Positions 9,257-21,344 of a stretch of 64,000 nt of DNA are shown piece by piece. The translations under genes were made by a program, and so were the position numbers. Origin of the DNA: Candidatus Alistipes merdigallinarum (GTDB taxonomy: Bacteria; Bacteroidota; Bacteroidia; Bacteroidales; Rikenellaceae); NCBI GenBank assembly GCA_019119305.1, contig DWXH01000021.1, positions 93,758 through 157,757 of the forward strand, in the 5' to 3' direction. Within the stretch, counting starts at the first letter, position 1. Every line of letters begins with the position of its first letter. A model generated the notes under the pieces. That model had not been told where the DNA came from and did no database searches. It saw only the letters and a list, made by a program, of their open reading frames with translations.

Positions 9257-10717
9257 TCATTCATCGACCGACTGGCTATGGGAGATAATCATCAACTTAT
9301 CATTCAGGAAAATATGCGAACTCCCGTTCGGGATAAAAAACGCTCCATCCCGTTTGACCGCAACTACCAATTCATCATCTGGCAACGGAAGGTCCATCAG
9401 CCGATCCCCCTTGACCAACATATCGGCCGTAACAGGCATTTCGGAAAAGGTGGATTTGATCTCGGCCGGAAGTTCCTCGAAATGAAATTTTTTCCGTCCC
9501 GCTTCGGGATTTTCGTCGACGAGTTTCAGTTTCTGGGCCATGTAGTTGACCGTCGTCCCCTGCACGAGCAGCGAAACGATCGTAATGAAAAACACCGTAT
9601 TGAAGATGAACGAGGCATTATCGATTCCCGCGGTCAACGGATAGGTCGCAAAGATAATCGGGACAGCTCCGCGCAATCCGACCCATGAGACATAGGTTTT
9701 CGCCCGATTGCTGATTTTCCGGAAAGGAGCCAGACACAGAAACACCGTAACAGGACGGGAGATCAGGATCATGACCGCTGCGATCAACAATCCGATCCAT
9801 GTAACAGGCAACAGCTCATTAGGATTGACCAGAAGCCCGAGTGCCAAGAACATGACCAGTTGAGAGAGCCACGCCGTCGTATCGAAGAAGGATCCGATAC
9901 TACGGTAATGGGGCATTTTGCTGTTCCCGATAACCAGTCCCGCAATGTAGACAGCCAAATAACCGTTCCCTTTGATCAAATCGGTGAATGAAAAGACAAA
10001 AAAGACACACGCCAACAGCAATACCGAATAGAACGACTTATTGTCGCTGTTCAACCGATTGATAAACAAGAGGGCCAACCGGCCGAGCAAGTACCCCGAG
10101 ATCGCACCGATGGATATTTGCATGAACAACGTGAGAATGGATTGGCCGAAACTCATTCCGCCCACCTGAATCACCTGAATGAAAAGGATTGTGAGGATAT
10201 TGGCCATCGGGTCGTTGCTCCCGCTCTCGAATTCGAGCATCGGACGCAAATTTTCCTTTAATTTAAGCCCTTTTGAACGAAGGATCGAAAACACCGATGC
10301 CGAATCGGTAGAGGACATCACAGCTGCGAGCAGCAACGACTCATACAACGTCAATGAAAATTGGGGGAAAAGATAGCGTGTGATCAGATATATCGCACCT
10401 CCGGTCAGAAAGGTTGTGAGCATGACACCGACCGTAGCCAAAACGATACCGGGACCGAGAACCGGACGGATTTTGCTGAACTTGGTATCCATACCGCCCG
10501 AAAAAAGGATAACGCTCAGAGCAACCATACCGATAAACTGGGCGGCAATCGGGCTGTTGAACTGAATGCCGAGTCCGTCACTTCCGAAAAGCATACCGAC
10601 CCCAAGGAACAGCAACAAAACCGGAACACCGAATTTATGTCCTGCTTTCCCTGCAAAAATACTCACAAACAACAAAACCGCTCCGACCAACAGGATATTT
10701 CCGGCATCCAACACCAT
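9257..10717 (-). CDS. CPA1-family potassium/proton antiporter with TrkA-C-like tail
   Basis: 486 residues. Residues 1-395 contain about 12-13 hydrophobic helices with the CPA pattern GxDxKFSKIRP near residue 76, STDSASVFSILR at about 136-147 and FESGSNDPMAN at about 162-172, which hold the acidic residues of the ion-binding core. Residues about 405-486 form a soluble TrkA-C-like domain ending in SSHIFLNDKLMIISH. This arrangement matches the NhaP2/CvrA type K+/H+ antiporters of the inner membrane that control cytoplasmic K+ and pH. The ATG is followed by a hydrophobic start (MVLDAGNILLVGAVLLF). A promoter with TACCTTTG and a GTTG -33 box is seen upstream; engB overlaps its end. Confidence 0.88.
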   Translation of the reverse strand: MVLDAGNILLVGAVLLFVSIFAGKAGHKFGVPVLLLFLGVGMLFGSDGLGIQFNSPIAAQFIGMVALSVILFSGGMDTKFSKIRPVLGPGIVLATVGVMLTTFLTGGAIYLITRYLFPQFSLTLYESLLLAAVMSSTDSASVFSILRSKGLKLKENLRPMLEFESGSNDPMANILTILFIQVIQVGGMSFGQSILTLFMQISIGAISGYLLGRLALLFINRLNSDNKSFYSVLLLACVFFVFSFTDLIKGNGYLAVYIAGLVIGNSKMPHYRSIGSFFDTTAWLSQLVMFLALGLLVNPNELLPVTWIGLLIAAVMILISRPVTVFLCLAPFRKISNRAKTYVSWVGLRGAVPIIFATYPLTAGIDNASFIFNTVFFITIVSLLVQGTTVNYMAQKLKLVDENPEAGRKKFHFEELPAEIKSTFSEMPVTADMLVKGDRLMDLPLPDDELVVAVKRDGAFFIPNGSSHIFLNDKLMIISHSQSVDE

Positions 10718-10796
10718 AGTTTTTCCACAAGATTACGATATACGACAATTAATCAGACTCATCCCAAGCGTTTCTAAATGCTCTTTCCGTCTGCTT

Positions 10797-10827
10797 CAAA
10801 GGTACGGATTTTATTTCTTGTTACAAC
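10797..10827 (-). promoter_or_regulatory. promoter of the antiporter-engB unit
   Basis: TACCTTTG at 10804-10797 is an exact TAnnTTTG; GTTG, three of four bases of the TTTG -33 box, ends 19 bases upstream. The element sits between the terminator of the beta-galactosidase gene and the antiporter ATG. Confidence 0.55.
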
Positions 10828-10864
10828 AAATATCCCGAGTGAAGTTTCACCCGGGATATTTGTT
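10825..10864 (-). terminator. terminator of the beta-galactosidase gene
   Basis: A 13-bp stem (AACAAATATCCCG with its complement) continues into an inner GTGAA/TTCAC stem. It lies about 30 bases after the stop of the GH2 beta-galactosidase gene. The T tract is weak. Confidence 0.65.
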
Positions 10865-10896
10865 CTATATAGACCATTTCCATTCAGTTTCAACCG

Positions 10897-14022
<3,126 letters not shown>

Positions 14023-14027
14023 TCAGA

Positions 14028-14058
14028 CAAAAATAGATAAAATTCGGTTTATTCCAAC
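14028..14058 (-). promoter_or_regulatory. promoter of the beta-galactosidase gene
   Basis: TATTTTTG (14035-14028) fits TAnnTTTG; a GTTG -33-like box lies 19 bases upstream. It is 33 bases before the ATG. The remaining interval to 14367 shows only a 6-bp hairpin (14243-14259, CACAAA/TTTGTG) that could be a weak terminator of the next gene. Confidence 0.45.
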
Positions 14059-14367
14059 GCCTCGACTTCAATGATCGACACAATCAACCTTCACGTCGTC
14101 CCCAAACCGAAGATTCCGGTCTTATACGACAGTATCCTTTTGTCACGGTTCACATAATACAAAACAGGGACAAATCCGAATTGATTTTTTCAGGAATCAG
14201 AAATCAATCGCAACTAATCCCACTAATAGACACCGGAATCCACACAAAACCGCTTTGTGCCACACGACAAAGACAACATCTCCTGTTTTCGAATCTTCAT
14301 TACACCCAAAGCACACGATACACGCTCAACTCAACTCCGACCCGGAACAAACTTTTTATTTTTACAA

Positions 14368-16230
14368 TCACGGTTTTTTAGGAACGACCAGCGGGAAAGA
14401 TCGCTCGACAATCCGGGTTCCGTTCGGTGCGACATCCGGTTCGTCGCGATGAGCGATATAGACCACCAAAGTATATTTTCCCGGTTTGACTCCGTCCAAC
14501 GGAATATCGACCAGAGCCCGCTCCCCTGCGGGAATATTTGCCGGGGCACAAACTCCCTCCTTGACAATCCGTTTCGCTCCGGCAATAATCGTATAGCCGA
14601 TCTCGAAGTTTCGCATATTGGCGATTCCGAATCCATTGACAATCTCGACGCGTCCAGCTACCGGCCCCTCCTCGATCGAGGTATTTCCATACCCCGGCGA
14701 CACTTCGCCCGACGCCTCTGCCTGCGCTGCGAAATTCAACGTAAAACGCCCGTCGGAATCGTTCCTCTCCTGCGGTTTTCCGACCACCATATCGCTGTTC
14801 CATTCGGCCCCTGCCTCCTGGTAGATAACCGGGTGCTCCTTCTCCACCCCCTTGAGTTTAAGATAGGCCTCATAGGTATTATAACCCTGACCGGCCTTGT
14901 CCCCCAACGAAAACATCAGCACAGAAGGGTGGTTCTTCGACATATAATACATATTCATCACCCGGTCGACATAGGCGTTGGTCCATACCGTATCGTTGGC
15001 CAGCGTTCCGCCTACCGTCCGTTCATTTCCGCTCGCACGGGTATCTATGTTCGCACTGTTGCAAACATAAAGGCCATAGCTGTCCGTCAACTCATAGAAC
15101 CGATCGTTCTGTGGATAATCCGTAATCCGCAGGCAATTAATCCCCTGTTTACGGAAAGACTCGAAATCCCGCCGAATCGAAGCCTCCTCTTTCGGACAAT
15201 CGTAATCGACCGCATACAACGTCACGGGATAGCCGTTGATCCGGAATCCCTTATCGTCATACTCCACCTTGCGAAATCCGATTTTCACCTTCGTATACTC
15301 CGTAAAACGGCCTTCGTGCTGCAACCGCAGCGCTATGGTATAGAGTTTCGGACTTTCGTGGCTCCACGACTGAATATCGGGCAGGTTGGCAAAGAAACGC
15401 ACGGTATCCTCCGAACGCAGGTAGAAACGGGCATCACGTTTGCCGTGCGACAGAACCGTACTGTCGTCAGGTGCAATCAGTTCATAGTGAACAAGCACCT
15501 CTTTGGGGTTCAACAGATGCGACTTGACAATCGCACCGAAACTGAACAACGCATTCCCCGCATCATTAAAACGCGTATCGATCACAAAATCCCGAATACG
15601 CACCTTCGGCTGGGCGATCACCCGAACCGCACCTTCAATCTGTGTCCCTTCGGTTTCGATCTGATTCTCCAAAGCCTCCGAAGCCGGATGTGCATAGGCA
15701 ATCACGGCTATCGTATTTTTCCCATCGGAGACATAACGCGTGATGTCGAAATAGGCCGGGGTCTTGGAATCCTCGTGATAACCGACGGGGTGTCCGTTCG
15801 CAAAGACATAATAGGCCCGGCTCACGGCATCCAGACGGACAAAAATCTGGCGATCGATCCATTTGAAGGGCATCGTGAATTCCCGGCGATAGACCGCCGC
15901 CCATACGTCGTTTACCTCCCGTTCGGGAACCGTAACGGTCTGCCATGCCGACACATCCATACCGGGCTGTGTGAGTGTCGAATCGAGATCCACCTGTCCG
16001 CTAAAGGTTTTCATCTGCCATTTCCCGTTCAGGCTGCGGATATAGAGCGAGTTGGCATCGTCTTCCTGCAAGGCAAGGTTCCGACTGTCGTAACTCATGA
16101 TCCGCGTACCGGCAGGCTCCCTGCGGAAACTCACTTCAGTCGGATCATCCATCATATTTTGTTGTGCCTGTACAACGAACTGTGCAACCAGTCCGCACAA
16201 ACAAAGTGCAATACAGCGTCCGTATTTCAT
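14368..16230 (-). CDS. GH2-family protein lacking catalytic residues (probable pseudoenzyme)
   Basis: 620 residues from ATG 16230 (MKYGRCIALC), chosen because it begins a signal peptide ending at VQAQQ; an upstream in-frame start adds a non-signal-like stretch. Domains: GH2 sugar-binding jelly roll (about 60-205), immunoglobulin-like (about 205-320), part of a TIM barrel (about 325-470), then a beta-sandwich (about 520-620). Compared with the beta-galactosidase next door, WSLGNEAG has become FSLGDKAG (Asp444-Lys445 replace Asn-Glu), SHYP has become TDYP, DEANIE has become NSANID, and the part of the barrel that would carry the nucleophile Glu is missing. The frame is open with no stop, so this is not simple decay. 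It may bind glycan without cutting it. A -7 element (TATCTTTG, 16312-16305) lies 75 bases upstream. Confidence 0.85.
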   Translation of the reverse strand: MKYGRCIALCLCGLVAQFVVQAQQNMMDDPTEVSFRREPAGTRIMSYDSRNLALQEDDANSLYIRSLNGKWQMKTFSGQVDLDSTLTQPGMDVSAWQTVTVPEREVNDVWAAVYRREFTMPFKWIDRQIFVRLDAVSRAYYVFANGHPVGYHEDSKTPAYFDITRYVSDGKNTIAVIAYAHPASEALENQIETEGTQIEGAVRVIAQPKVRIRDFVIDTRFNDAGNALFSFGAIVKSHLLNPKEVLVHYELIAPDDSTVLSHGKRDARFYLRSEDTVRFFANLPDIQSWSHESPKLYTIALRLQHEGRFTEYTKVKIGFRKVEYDDKGFRINGYPVTLYAVDYDCPKEEASIRRDFESFRKQGINCLRITDYPQNDRFYELTDSYGLYVCNSANIDTRASGNERTVGGTLANDTVWTNAYVDRVMNMYYMSKNHPSVLMFSLGDKAGQGYNTYEAYLKLKGVEKEHPVIYQEAGAEWNSDMVVGKPQERNDSDGRFTLNFAAQAEASGEVSPGYGNTSIEEGPVAGRVEIVNGFGIANMRNFEIGYTIIAGAKRIVKEGVCAPANIPAGERALVDIPLDGVKPGKYTLVVYIAHRDEPDVAPNGTRIVERSFPLVVPKKP

Positions 16231-16304
16231 CTTTCCCAAATTTAAAAAAATGCGAAGAAATCCGTCGTCCACAAACCTCCCCGCAAAACACACGCCTCAA
16301 TCTG

Positions 16305-16312
16305 CAAAGATA
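16305..16312 (-). promoter_or_regulatory. -7 element upstream of the GH2 pseudoenzyme gene
   Basis: TATCTTTG on the minus strand is an exact TAnnTTTG match placed just after the maeB terminator, which would give the GH2-like gene its own transcript. No convincing -33 box. Confidence 0.4.
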
Positions 16313-16314
16313 AT

Positions 16315-16351
16315 AAAATAGCTGCCCGGAGAAAATGCGGACAGCTATTTT
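16315..16351 (-). terminator. terminator of maeB
   Basis: AAAATAGCTG pairs with CAGCTATTTT and, after one C/A mismatch, CCG pairs with CGG. It begins about 27 bases after the malic enzyme stop codon. Confidence 0.75.
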
Positions 16352-16377
16352 CCTGTCTTATTCCGGGTTTCACCGGA

Positions 16378-18657
16378 TTATTTGGTCGGGATCGTCGCAG
16401 CAGCGGCAATCACACTCAGATTACGGATCGACCTCGACGAAGCAACCTCCGGAATCAGATGGACATACGGCCGATGCAACCCCATCAGGATCGGACCGTT
16501 GATCTCGGCACCTCCCAAAATCTCCATCATTTTATACGAGATGTTGGCCGATGACAGATTCGGGAAGATCAGCACATTGATATCGCGATCGCCCAACTTG
16601 TTGAACGGATAAAATTCGTTCCGTGCCTTCTTATTCAAAGCAATGTCGGCCTTCATCTCTCCCTCCACGAGCAACTCGGGGTATTGGAAATGCAGGATCT
16701 CCACCGCTTTGGAGACTTTGGTCGCCAACGGTTCGGTGCTCGTTCCGAAATTCGAGTGCGACAACATGCCGATTACCGGTTCGATACCGAAGCTCCGCAC
16801 CGTCCGAGCAGTCATCAAGGCAATGTTGACCAGATCCTCGACCGTCGGACTCGGATTGACCGCCATGTCGGCAAAAAACATCGGTCCCCGCTTCGTCGTT
16901 ACAATCTCCATGGCTGCCAACGTCGTGTTGCTGTTCGTCGTAAAAATCTGACGGACAGGCTTCAGCGACTCGATGTAATGGTGCGTATAACCGAGGATCG
17001 AGGTATCGGCGTCCCCTGCAGCCACCATCATCAACGAGAACCAGTCCCGATGCATCATATACTCGACCGCTTCGTTCATACGTACACCCTTCCGGCTCAC
17101 CTTGTTATAGAGTTGCTGGGCATAATCCCGACGTCGGCCCTCTTCTGCATCGCTTCTGAAGTCAACGACATACTTCATGTCGAGGTTCAGGTGATTCTCC
17201 TGTAAAATAGCGGCGATCTTCTTCGCGTCGCCCACCAATATAGGAACAGCCAGATTGTCGTTGATCAAATGGATCGCTGCCTTGATCGTCGTCAGCCGAT
17301 CGCCCTCGCTGAATACGATCCGACGCGGCTCGGCCGTTTTGACCTTCGAACGGATCGCCCGCATCAATTTATCGTCACGCCCCATCCGGCCGTCCAGCTC
17401 TTCGGCATAAGCCTTCCAGTCGGTAATCGTTTTCCGGGCGACACCCGATTCGATAGCGGCCTTGGCCACCGCCACCGAAATCGTCGAGATCAATCTCGGA
17501 TCCAGCGCTTTCGGGATCAGATAATCCCGCCCGAAAGATATATTGTTGTCGTTATAGGCCGCAGCCACAATATCGGGAACGGGCTCCTTGGTCAATGCCG
17601 CAAGGGCTTTCACGGCTGCAATCTTCATCTCTTCGTTGATCGTAGTCGCCCGCACGTCGAGCGCTCCCCTGAAAATATACGGGAATCCCAACACATTGTT
17701 CACCTGATTGGGATAGTCCGAACGCCCCGTCGCAAAGATGATGTCCTTGCGTGCCGCCATCGCATCGGCATAAGAGATCTCCGGATTGGGATTGGCCAAT
17801 GCGAATACGATCGGATTCTCGGCCATACTGCGCACCATATCCTGTGTCAGCACATTGGCCACCGAAAGCCCGAGAAAGACATCCGCCCCTTTCAGCGCCT
17901 CGGTCAACGTATCGACCTCGCGAGTCGTCGCAAATTTGCTCTTGATCGGATTCAGATCTTTCCTACGTACCGATATCACCCCTTTGCTGTCGCACATCAC
18001 CACATTTTCGGGTTTAACCCCAAGCGACATATACAATTTGGCGCACGAAACGGCAGCCGCACCGGCCCCGTTCACCACAACGCGAACCTCTTCGATTTTC
18101 TTTCCGGCAATTTCCAACGCATTCAACAACGCCGCAGAGGAGATGATCGCCGTCCCGTGCTGATCGTCGTGCATCACAGGAATCGACAACTCCTCCTTAA
18201 GCCGTTCCTCAATCTCGAAACACTCCGGAGCCTTGATATCCTCCAGGTTGATTCCTCCGAAGGTCACCGATATGTTTTTCACCGTCTGGATAAACTGCTC
18301 CGTATCCTTTGTATTGACCTCTATGTCGAACACGTCGATATCGGCAAAGGTCTTAAAGAGCAAACCTTTCCCTTCCATCACCGGTTTCCCGGCCATCGCT
18401 CCGATATCACCGAGTCCCAACACCGCCGTACCGTTCGAGATTACAGCCACCAGGTTTCCCTTGGCCGTATACTTATACGCATCGTCCGGATTCTCCTTAA
18501 TGGCCAAACATGGTTCGGCCACTCCGGGCGAATAGGCCAACGAAAGGTCCTTCTGCGTGCTGTACGGTTTGGTCGGAACGACCTCTATTTTTCCGGGCCG
18601 CCCCTCCGAATGGTAGAGAAGTGCCTCTTCTTTCTTACTTTTTGCGTTATTCCCCAT
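16378..18657 (-). CDS. maeB: NADP-dependent malic enzyme with phosphotransacetylase-like domain
   Basis: 759 residues, the size of the two-domain MaeB type. The malic enzyme part (about 1-425) has SLAYSPGVAEPC, the NAD(P) site VVVNGAGAAAVSCAKL, and the metal-binding MHDDQHGTAI. The C-terminal part (about 430-759) is a Pta/PTB-fold domain (IVFSEGDRLTTIKAA) that in MaeB is regulatory, for example by acetyl-CoA, and is not a working transacetylase. It decarboxylates malate to pyruvate and makes NADPH. In an anaerobe with a fumarate-reductase pathway this links C4 acids to pyruvate. Single gene with a terminator; no upstream partner on the same strand. Confidence 0.94.
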   Translation of the reverse strand: MGNNAKSKKEEALLYHSEGRPGKIEVVPTKPYSTQKDLSLAYSPGVAEPCLAIKENPDDAYKYTAKGNLVAVISNGTAVLGLGDIGAMAGKPVMEGKGLLFKTFADIDVFDIEVNTKDTEQFIQTVKNISVTFGGINLEDIKAPECFEIEERLKEELSIPVMHDDQHGTAIISSAALLNALEIAGKKIEEVRVVVNGAGAAAVSCAKLYMSLGVKPENVVMCDSKGVISVRRKDLNPIKSKFATTREVDTLTEALKGADVFLGLSVANVLTQDMVRSMAENPIVFALANPNPEISYADAMAARKDIIFATGRSDYPNQVNNVLGFPYIFRGALDVRATTINEEMKIAAVKALAALTKEPVPDIVAAAYNDNNISFGRDYLIPKALDPRLISTISVAVAKAAIESGVARKTITDWKAYAEELDGRMGRDDKLMRAIRSKVKTAEPRRIVFSEGDRLTTIKAAIHLINDNLAVPILVGDAKKIAAILQENHLNLDMKYVVDFRSDAEEGRRRDYAQQLYNKVSRKGVRMNEAVEYMMHRDWFSLMMVAAGDADTSILGYTHHYIESLKPVRQIFTTNSNTTLAAMEIVTTKRGPMFFADMAVNPSPTVEDLVNIALMTARTVRSFGIEPVIGMLSHSNFGTSTEPLATKVSKAVEILHFQYPELLVEGEMKADIALNKKARNEFYPFNKLGDRDINVLIFPNLSSANISYKMMEILGGAEINGPILMGLHRPYVHLIPEVASSRSIRNLSVIAAAATIPTK

Positions 18658-18775
18658 AGCTAACTATTCTGTTTTCCTTTATTCCAACATAATCTTATCG
18701 AATAACCGCCATATTATACAGAGATTGTCACGACAAAAAAATCTAACAACCATTTTTTTGTAACCGACTTTTCGC

Positions 18776-18783
18776 TATATTTG
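18776..18783 (+). promoter_or_regulatory. -7 element upstream of the HsdR_N-domain gene
   Basis: TATATTTG matches TAnnTTTG, 77 bases before the ATG at 18861. The nearest TTTG is only 15 bases upstream, which is short for a -33 box, so this is tentative. Confidence 0.35.
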
Positions 18784-18860
18784 TAATATAGTGGTAGATA
18801 TTTCGCAATCCCTTTTCATCACGAAAAAATCAGGCACAAGGTACGCATTTTTATCAACAG

Positions 18861-19328
18861 ATGGATGCATTTTCGCAATTAAATTTTCCTCGATACCCTT
18901 TCAGAATCCGGAAACGTGAAACAGAGCCCCAAATTTGGGACAACATCCGACAAAAATGGCTCGTCCTAACTCCCGAAGAGTGGGTCCGGCAACATCTGAT
19001 CCGATTTTTGATCGAAGCACGCGGTGTATTGCCGGCCTCCATATCGCAAGAATACCCCATCCCCCTCGGGGGAACACGGCAGCGGGCCGATCTCGTTGTT
19101 TTCGACCGGAACGGGCACCCCTGTTTGCTGGCTGAATGCAAAGCCCCCGACGTCAACCTGACCCAAACAACTCTCGCACAAGCCGTTCGCTACAACAGCA
19201 TATTAAAAACCCCGTTCGTCTTGCTGACGAACGGGATCAAACATATCTGCTATCATTACGACCACTCGGGACATTGGCTCACCATGAGCGACATCCCCGA
19301 TCTGTCACCATTTTTTCGGATTCAATAA
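18861..19328 (+). CDS. stand-alone HsdR N-terminal-like (PD-(D/E)xK) protein
   Basis: 155 residues. The sequence matches the short protein family carrying the type I restriction enzyme R-subunit N-terminal domain: a helical start with PEEWVRQHLIRFL, then EYPIPLGGTRQRADLVVF and LLAECKAP. Asp77 and Glu92-x-Lys94 form a PD-(D/E)xK nuclease triad. There is no helicase part, and no methylase or specificity gene is adjacent, so it is not a restriction system by itself. Similar solo proteins are common housekeeping-context genes in Bacteroidetes, function unknown. Its last 24 bases overlap the end of the convergent GNAT gene. Confidence 0.8.
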   Translation: MDAFSQLNFPRYPFRIRKRETEPQIWDNIRQKWLVLTPEEWVRQHLIRFLIEARGVLPASISQEYPIPLGGTRQRADLVVFDRNGHPCLLAECKAPDVNLTQTTLAQAVRYNSILKTPFVLLTNGIKHICYHYDHSGHWLTMSDIPDLSPFFRIQ

Positions 19329-19844
19329 CTGCAGCATATACTCATCCTGCCAGTCGGATGTCGTCCGGGTCCACTCCTTTTTCAATCCGCTGACCGTAAA
19401 TCCTTTGCTTTTGAACAAGGCGAGGCTCCGCAGGTTCTGCGTCGGAATATTGCAATACAACTGATTGAGCGTCAACACCTGAAAGCAATAACGGATCAAC
19501 AACGACACGGCATGCGAAGCATACCCTTGCCCCTGATCGTTCTTGTCGTAGATCAAAATGCCCACACCCGCCCGACAATTATAGGGGTCGAGGTCGAACA
19601 AATCGATCGCTCCGACCGGTTTCCCTTCGGCTTTCGACTCGATAATCAAACGCAACTGACGGGTTTCATAAATATCCCGCTGCTGTTCGGCGATGAACTT
19701 CCGTAAAACATGTTTCGAAAAGGGAGCAATCGTATTGCTCACCTTCCATGTCTCGGTATCGTTCTCCCACCGGTACAGAATATTCACATCCTCCGGTTCC
19801 AAAGCGCGCAACCGGATCAGATCGCTCTCCATCGGATTGCCCAT
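19305..19844 (-). CDS. GNAT-family N-acetyltransferase
   Basis: 179 residues (an in-frame ATG four codons later is also possible). It fits the RimJ/RimL/SpeG branch of GNAT enzymes: LIRLRALEPEDVNILYRWEND at the N-terminus, VGAIDLFDLDPYNCRAGVGILIYD in the middle, and the acetyl-CoA loop DQGQGYASHAVSLLIRY at about residues 107-123. It moves an acetyl group from acetyl-CoA to an amine on a small molecule or protein N-terminus; the substrate cannot be read from the sequence. It is downstream of the ROK gene by about 30 bases and may be cotranscribed. Confidence 0.85.
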   Translation of the reverse strand: MGNPMESDLIRLRALEPEDVNILYRWENDTETWKVSNTIAPFSKHVLRKFIAEQQRDIYETRQLRLIIESKAEGKPVGAIDLFDLDPYNCRAGVGILIYDKNDQGQGYASHAVSLLIRYCFQVLTLNQLYCNIPTQNLRSLALFKSKGFTVSGLKKEWTRTTSDWQDEYMLQLLNPKKW

Positions 19845-19875
19845 AACAAAAAGGATATGAAATCGATTACTACCT

Positions 19876-21108
19876 TTACAACGAAATGATCTTGTTCCGG
19901 ATCAACATGGCCGCACCGAGCGCTCCGATATTCTCATCCAGATTGGTCGTACGGAACAACGTGTCGTTATAAACCAGACGCAACGAATATTTGTTGACCG
20001 CCGATTTGAGCGGCAACATAAGATAATCGCCCGCCGCAGCCAAATTTCCTCCGATGATCACCTGTTCCGGATTGAAAATATTGATCAGGAATGCAATACT
20101 TTTTCCGATCTTCTCGCCGACCTCTTCGATCAATTCGATCGACAGCGTATCGTCGTTTTTGGCCGCCTGAACGATGTCGTTGATATGGATCTTATGCTGC
20201 TTCTGGTATTTATCCATCAGGATTGTCGTCCGTCCGTTCTGAATCTGAGTCACCATCTTATTCTCGATGGCGATTCCCGAAACCTCCGTCTCCAAACACC
20301 CTTTCTTGCCGCAATCGCAGATAATTTCGTTATTAAAAAACGGAGTGTGGCCGAATTCTCCGGCAAAACCCGATTTCCCGTAATACAGCTTGCCATCGAT
20401 AATAATACCGATCGCCACACCGCGGGCCAGATTCAAATAGATGATGTTCTTCTCCTCACCTGTACATCCCTTCGTGTATTCGGCATAGCATCGAGCACGC
20501 GTATCGTTCTCAATCAGCACCCGATGACCGAACCGTTTCTCCATAATATCACACAACGACTCCTCTTGAGAGGTAAAGTATTTATAGCTTCTTCCGGTTT
20601 TCGGATTGACTCTTCCGGCAATACAAATTCCGATGCCTAGCAATTTGGTACGATCGATGTCGCTGCTGTTCAAAAACTTTTCGATCGTCTGACAAATACA
20701 TTCCAGACATTCATCGGTATCGTCGAGTTGAAAATCGGCATTATGTTCCAACTTGATCACATTATTATGCAAATCGGTCAACATCAACACCATCTGGTCT
20801 CGACTGATTTCGATCCCCGCAAAATAGATCGAAGAATGGGTCAACCCGAAAACATTGGGACGGCGTCCTCCACTGGTTTCTATTTTTCCACGATCCGCAA
20901 TAATCTTATCGGCCAACAACTCGTCTACCAGTTTCGTAACAGTCGGAATACTGACATGTAATTCACGAGCCAAATCAGCCAATGTACACTCTCCTTCTAT
21001 GGCCATATGGGCTATAATGTTACGCTTTAAGATATTGTTTTTCTGAACAATGCCTTTAGCTTTCCCGTTTTTACCCGGTTGATTGAAAAATTCCTGTAAC
21101 GTGCTCAT
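19876..21108 (-). CDS. ROK-family transcriptional regulator
   Basis: 410 residues. Residues about 25-85 form a winged helix-turn-helix (IIAHMAIEGECTLADLARELHVSI), which marks it as a NagC/XylR-type regulator and not a plain sugar kinase. The ROK sugar-binding part follows, with LGIGICIAGRVNPKTG, the sugar/zinc region GEFGHTPFFNNEIICDCGKKGCLETE (Cys-x-Cys-x4-Cys zinc ligands) and a C-terminal VIIGGNLA. It probably senses a sugar or sugar phosphate and represses catabolic genes. No obvious sugar operon adjoins; the GNAT gene is the next downstream. The 236 bases between it and fabD hold the fabD terminator and an AT-rich stretch with nothing else recognised. Confidence 0.88.
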   Translation of the reverse strand: MSTLQEFFNQPGKNGKAKGIVQKNNILKRNIIAHMAIEGECTLADLARELHVSIPTVTKLVDELLADKIIADRGKIETSGGRRPNVFGLTHSSIYFAGIEISRDQMVLMLTDLHNNVIKLEHNADFQLDDTDECLECICQTIEKFLNSSDIDRTKLLGIGICIAGRVNPKTGRSYKYFTSQEESLCDIMEKRFGHRVLIENDTRARCYAEYTKGCTGEEKNIIYLNLARGVAIGIIIDGKLYYGKSGFAGEFGHTPFFNNEIICDCGKKGCLETEVSGIAIENKMVTQIQNGRTTILMDKYQKQHKIHINDIVQAAKNDDTLSIELIEEVGEKIGKSIAFLINIFNPEQVIIGGNLAAAGDYLMLPLKSAVNKYSLRLVYNDTLFRTTNLDENIGALGAAMLIRNKIISL

Positions 21109-21286
21109 GACTGTAATTATTTAATGGGTTATGTTAAGTGGTTTTTCTTTTCTTATCTTAAAATATAACGACCAATTCTAGTTGAATTGTACAAAGTAAA
21201 TGAAAAAAAGATTAAAAAGCCACGATCTGTTAAAATATTTTACATTTTTACCCATATTTCTTATTGTTTTCCGAATTTCTAAAATA

Positions 21287-21328
21287 CAAAGAATGAGACA
21301 AGCGGTCATCCGCCCATCTCATTCTTTG
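21287..21328 (-). terminator. terminator of fabD
   Basis: CAAAGAATGAGA pairs exactly with TCTCATTCTTTG, and an inner GCGG/CCGC pair extends the stem. It lies 17 bases past the fabD stop codon. Confidence 0.8.
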
Positions 21329-21344
21329 CTTATCTATAAAAATC

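Noticed and set aside
14257..16245. 662-codon open frame on the plus strand opposite the GH2 pseudoenzyme
   Set aside because: Long antisense frames are common here because of the codon bias of the genes on the other strand. The product has no signal, domain or promoter and is rich in Arg, His and Ile as shadow frames are.
17269..18663. 464-codon open frame opposite maeB
   Set aside because: Shadow of the malic enzyme frame; no domain or promoter, composition dominated by Arg and Ile.
18861..19328. Restriction-modification system
   Set aside because: Only an HsdR_N-like domain is present; there is no helicase, methylase or specificity subunit nearby.
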